Shown: positions 6,761 through 9,415 of the stretch, piece by piece
Layout of the letters: the number at the start of each line of letters is the position of its first letter
How positions within the stretch are numbered: position 1 is the first letter of the stretch
NCBI GenBank assembly: GCA_946406305.1
Contig: CAMJKC010000058.1
Coordinates: 1 to 9,415, forward strand
Source of the DNA: an uncultured Lachnospiraceae bacterium
Lineage (GTDB): Bacteria > Bacillota > Clostridia > Lachnospirales > Lachnospiraceae
DNA length: 9,415 nucleotides
Direction of reading: 5' to 3'
Notes under the pieces: model-generated
Told to the model about the DNA's origin: nothing
Database searches by the model: none
Seen by the model: the letters and a program-made list of their open reading frames with translations, nothing else
Position numbers and translations under genes: made by a program

Positions 6761-6790
6761 CAATTATTTTACTAAAAATTAAAATAATTG
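6761..6790 (-). repeat. perfect 11-bp AT-rich hairpin in the operon leader
   Basis: Inverted repeat with arms CAATTATTTTA (6780-6790 on the minus strand) and TAAAATAATTG (6761-6771), separated by an 8-base loop (6772-6779). In the transcript it would form an 11-pair stem with only the terminal C-G pair GC. It lies four bases after an AGGAGG (6795-6800) and 12 bases before the ATG of the exported-protein gene (6746-6748). It has no run of U immediately after it, so it does not look like an intrinsic terminator. Confidence 0.7.
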
Positions 6791-6794
6791 TTTT

Positions 6795-6800
6795 CCTCCT
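6795..6800 (-). promoter_or_regulatory. isolated consensus Shine-Dalgarno AGGAGG with no matching start codon
   Basis: A perfect AGGAGG on the minus strand with no ATG, GTG or TTG at a normal distance. The first usable start codon (ATG at 6748) is 46 bases away in line, or 16 if the hairpin at 6761-6790 is folded out. The only codons at normal spacing are two consecutive ATT (6783-6788). They open a 15-codon frame that ends in TAG at 6741-6743, overlapping the next ATG. It may be a ribosome standby site, a relic of a lost start, or the site for a leader peptide with a rare start codon. Confidence 0.5.
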
Positions 6801-6839
6801 ATTAAATATTAAATAAAACCCTTTTTATAAATAAATTTA

Positions 6840-6868
6840 ATTTTATAATAAATTATATTATTTTTCAA
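6840..6868 (-). promoter_or_regulatory. sigma-A-type promoter for the aspartate-pathway operon
   Basis: On the minus strand, -35 TTGAAA (6863-6868), a 17-base spacer and -10 TAAAAT (6840-6845), each hexamer one base off consensus. Transcription would start near 6833, giving a leader of about 85 bases to the ATG at 6748. The sequence here is so AT-rich that chance matches are a risk, but the exact spacer and the position between bioY and the operon support it. The leader has the isolated AGGAGG and the hairpin, but no G-rich conserved boxes of a lysine, SAM or T-box element. Confidence 0.55.
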
Positions 6869-6909
6869 TCTAAAATTATAACATCATTTTGAAAATTATA
6901 TATAAAACA

Positions 6910-7437
6910 TCAAGAGATAATCCCAGCTATTAAATAATATATCTTGTCACTAATTGCTAAAACTATTATTATTTTTAACATATCTACTAATATAAAAGGC
7001 AATACACATACTACAAATGCATAATAAATAGAGTTTGATGTTATTATACTATAATAAACTGTCCCTATGATATATAGAACTATATTTGCAATAAATAATG
7101 CCAAAAAATTTTTATATAATTTATTGTTTCTACTATACAATTTAGCAATTATAACGCTAAAAACAGTATAACCTATTATAAAACCACCTGTCGGAGACAA
7201 TATTACAAAAAAACCTCCTTGCATATTTGAAAATACAGGGAGACCTATCATTCCTAAAAAAATATATAAAAACACTGAAGTGACTAATATTTTTTCTTCA
7301 AATAAAGTCGCAACAAACATTATTACCAAGGTCGCCATAGTTATAGGTACTGGTCCAATTGGTATGCTAATAGGAGCCAAAATACATATAGTAGCAGTCA
7401 CCAATGATATTAGAGTTATGTTTTTTATTTTCTTCAT
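6910..7437 (-). CDS. bioY: BioY biotin transporter (ECF S-component)
   Basis: Integral membrane substrate-binding subunit that takes up biotin, normally together with the shared energy-coupling module (EcfT and two EcfA ATPases). The 175-residue length is usual for BioY. Visible are about six membrane segments and the family motifs: the APISIPIGPVPITMATL segment (21-37), GLPVFSNMQGG (65-75), SPTGGFIIGY (81-90) and CVLPFILVDMLKI (144-156), where family members usually have a G-D pair in place of V-D. No ecfA or ecfT gene is in the window, so it would use a module encoded elsewhere. It follows the large membrane-protein gene by 27 bases and is probably co-transcribed. The ribosome site is weak (TTAAG five bases before the ATG). 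I see no BirA-type operator or riboswitch upstream of it. Confidence 0.93.
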   Translation of the reverse strand: MKKIKNITLISLVTATICILAPISIPIGPVPITMATLVIMFVATLFEEKILVTSVFLYIFLGMIGLPVFSNMQGGFFVILSPTGGFIIGYTVFSVIIAKLYSRNNKLYKNFLALFIANIVLYIIGTVYYSIITSNSIYYAFVVCVLPFILVDMLKIIIVLAISDKIYYLIAGIIS

Positions 7438-7464
7438 TATCTTAACTATTTTTTTGCAATAATT

Positions 7465-9282
7465 TTATAAGTACTCTCTATCTTTTTCTTTATACTTTTT
7501 TTTGAATTTTACAATGAAGAGTATCATATATATAACAACAATAGTAAAAGATATAAAGTCACCAATAATCCAAAAATCTAACTCTCTTTGAATAATATAT
7601 ATACTGCCCTTTTCATATCGCGGATGTATTTTTATCTTATTATTTTTTCCAAGAAAAATTTCTACAGGTTTTTCATTATTATATGCTTTAAATATAGGAT
7701 ATGCAAATATAGGAAACTCTATATATGAATCTTCACTATTATCAATTTTTTCATACTCGCAAAAATAACCATTAGAAATTCTATTTTCATTTACTATATT
7801 TATATTGTCACTACATATTACTTTATCAGTATACAACTCTTGGTCAATAATTGTTGAATACTGAGCATCTAAAGATTTTGATATATATTCTTCTAAATTT
7901 TTATCCTCATTAAGTACTGTTGATTTAATGCAATATTCTGTAGTATAAAAGTGTAAGATGTCTTTTAAATAAAATTCACCATTTTTCATCAAATCAAACA
8001 TATAAAAAAAACTAGAAAAAACAGAAACAGAAAAGACAATAATCAATATTAAAATTTTTAACCTCTTAAATAGGAAGTTTATATAATAACTTATTACTAT
8101 AAAAAATACTGGTAGAAAAATTATCATTAACCTAAATGAAAATTGCATACTCTCAGCTAATTTATTCACAAGAGGTATTCGCATATAAAATCTATAAGGA
8201 ATAAACATAAGTAAAAAAGTTATAAGTGAAATAATTAGCAATTTAATACTTATATCATAATTGTAATTTATGCTCACATGAATTTTTAAATTAGTTCCAC
8301 TTCCACTTGATTTAATTTTGTCAAAATTTAAACTCTTAACAAAAGCTATGAGCAATACTACAAACCCAAATATAACAGTTAAACCAATTGGCTTGTATTC
8401 TAAAAAATCATATCTAAATAAAAATAATTCAGGTATTTTATAATTCTGCCAAAATACATCATTTGAAGTAAATGGTTTTATAAAATTTACAAATATAAAC
8501 TCATACACCAATGGAAGAATAAACCAAGCATTAAGACAAAAAACTATAAAACAAGATAATAAAATATATATAATTCTCTTCTTTTCATTAAGAATTTCTT
8601 TAATAGATAATAAAATAAAAAACAAAAATAGAATTGCTGCGAATATTGTTGTTAAAATGTGAGACATTGCTATCCCTGTAGCACCTATGACAAAAATATA
8701 ATATTTTTTATATTCTCCAATCACTAACTCATACATTCCCCATATTAAAATTGGTAAAAATATGAAAGCGAGTATTTCTCCATATGCAGCTCTTGTATAA
8801 ATATCTGTTATTCGATATACCGATAAAACATAAAATATGCTTGACAATATAGCTATATATTTATTTTTATAAATACCATATGCACTTTTATACATTGAAA
8901 TTGCAGTAAATGTGTTTATTAAAATAATAAAAGCATTAAATACTGACATAATGCTCTCATTTAGTAATTTATTAAAAAGTGCAGGTATAATTAAAAATAC
9001 ATATGGATAAAATATTGGATCTTGACTTCCATATGTTAAAAAAGTGTAATTATTTATTCTATATGGAATATTTTTTTCAGAGAAATTGGTAACTATTCCT
9101 CTTACCCTATTTATATGAAAAAGAATATCGTGTCCAAGTGGAATCACATCACTATACAATATAGAAGGTATTGAAGATAAAAGAACTACTATTATTAAAA
9201 CCGTGCTTATTTTTACATCTTTACAAACGAAATGAATAATGCATATTGAAATTATTATATTAATTAAAATAAAAAAATTCAT
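7465..9282 (-). CDS. large polytopic membrane protein, PF10131/YfhO-like (GT-C type architecture)
   Basis: A 605-residue protein with about 11-13 membrane segments spread over residues 1-430, then a mostly soluble segment (about 430-570), a last membrane helix (about 571-592) and a basic tail (KFKKKYKEKDREY). The first exterior loop has SDVIPLGHDILFHINRVRGI (44-63); next come YGSQDPIFYPY (84-94), TRAAYGEILAFIFLPILIWG (163-182) and SMQFSFRLMIIF (378-389). From memory, these match the PF10131 ('PTPS-related membrane protein') and YfhO-like families, which share the layout of GT-C lipid-linked-sugar glycosyltransferases. Asp45 and Asp52 in the first loop could be the acidic site, but this is inference. 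The C-terminal part (IEFPIFAYPIFKAYNN onward) resembles the exterior beta domain of YfhO-type proteins. The role may be glycosylation of a cell-surface polymer; the substrate is unknown. The ATG has AAGGAG about six bases upstream. bioY follows. Confidence 0.82.
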   Translation of the reverse strand: MNFFILINIIISICIIHFVCKDVKISTVLIIVVLLSSIPSILYSDVIPLGHDILFHINRVRGIVTNFSEKNIPYRINNYTFLTYGSQDPIFYPYVFLIIPALFNKLLNESIMSVFNAFIILINTFTAISMYKSAYGIYKNKYIAILSSIFYVLSVYRITDIYTRAAYGEILAFIFLPILIWGMYELVIGEYKKYYIFVIGATGIAMSHILTTIFAAILFLFFILLSIKEILNEKKRIIYILLSCFIVFCLNAWFILPLVYEFIFVNFIKPFTSNDVFWQNYKIPELFLFRYDFLEYKPIGLTVIFGFVVLLIAFVKSLNFDKIKSSGSGTNLKIHVSINYNYDISIKLLIISLITFLLMFIPYRFYMRIPLVNKLAESMQFSFRLMIIFLPVFFIVISYYINFLFKRLKILILIIVFSVSVFSSFFYMFDLMKNGEFYLKDILHFYTTEYCIKSTVLNEDKNLEEYISKSLDAQYSTIIDQELYTDKVICSDNINIVNENRISNGYFCEYEKIDNSEDSYIEFPIFAYPIFKAYNNEKPVEIFLGKNNKIKIHPRYEKGSIYIIQRELDFWIIGDFISFTIVVIYMILFIVKFKKKYKEKDREYL

Positions 9283-9315
9283 TGTATCTCCTTTTTTATT
9301 TCCTTATTAGTTCAT

Positions 9316-9344
9316 ATTTTATCATATTATATCAACTATTACAA
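9316..9344 (-). promoter_or_regulatory. possible promoter for the large membrane protein and bioY
   Basis: On the minus strand, -35 TTGTAA (9339-9344), a 17-base spacer and -10 TAAAAT (9316-9321). Transcription would start near 9309, about 27 bases before the ATG. The stretch 9283-9415 is very AT-rich and holds other partial matches (a TATAAT, and a TTGACT further upstream with a poorly spaced -10), so the exact promoter is uncertain. I see no other gene or structured RNA in this stretch. Confidence 0.4.
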
Positions 9345-9415
9345 TAATTATAAGCATAAAAGATAAAGTCAATTTACTATGGGTTAAAAATGTAAAAAAA
9401 TATATATTTATAATT

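Noticed and set aside
6749..6763. TTG start at 6763 for the exported protein
   Set aside because: The TTG lies in the arm of a hairpin with no ribosome site at normal distance, and it puts MEYII before a good signal peptide that already begins at the ATG at 6748.
6741..6788. A 15-codon leader peptide starting at ATT after AGGAGG, as a gene
   Set aside because: ATT starts are very rare in bacteria and the frame is short and AT-driven. I keep it only as one reading of the isolated ribosome site.

Overview
The window is very AT-rich and every gene I can support lies on the minus strand, so transcription runs from high to low coordinates. The AT-ended codon use, strong AGGAGG-type ribosome sites, and the mix of arcC, fdhD and bioY suggest a low-GC, probably anaerobic Firmicute of the class Clostridia (a Peptostreptococcaceae-like organism is a guess). 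I see no rRNA, tRNA, CRISPR array, insertion sequence, prophage or convincing riboswitch.

Layout in the direction of transcription. At the right edge, a sigma-A-like promoter (9316-9344) precedes a 605-residue polytopic membrane protein with a GT-C/PF10131-like architecture. BioY, the substrate-binding component of an ECF biotin transporter, follows after a 27-nt gap. A second promoter (6840-6868) and a leader with an isolated AGGAGG and a perfect 11-bp hairpin (6761-6800) precede a compact cluster. This cluster holds a small exported protein of unknown function, homoserine dehydrogenase (hom), aspartokinase (lysC), aspartate-semialdehyde dehydrogenase (asd), a DUF308/HdeD-like membrane protein, the formate dehydrogenase sulfurtransferase FdhD, and a 55-residue zinc-ribbon-like protein. 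Gaps within it range from an 8-nt overlap to 33 nt, so it reads as one operon. Next, arcC (carbamate kinase) has its own promoter (1208-1236). Finally, a near-consensus promoter (177-205) drives a gene with a lipoprotein-like signal peptide that starts at TTG and runs off the left edge.

How the genes work together. LysC, Asd and Hom are the three enzymes that take aspartate to homoserine, the shared trunk for threonine and methionine (aspartate semialdehyde is also the lysine branch point). No branch-specific genes (thrB, thrC, metA, dapA) are in view. Hom has a shortened C-terminal tail in place of the usual full ACT domain, while LysC keeps a two-ACT regulatory half, so feedback control may sit mainly on LysC. 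FdhD and the DUF308 protein have no obvious link to this pathway. ArcC would make ATP from carbamoyl phosphate, but arcA and arcB are not here.

I found no clearly new system. The items most worth a second look are the CxxC/H mini-protein after fdhD, the isolated Shine-Dalgarno plus hairpin in the operon leader, the altered cysteine motif of FdhD, and the unidentified exported protein translationally coupled to hom.
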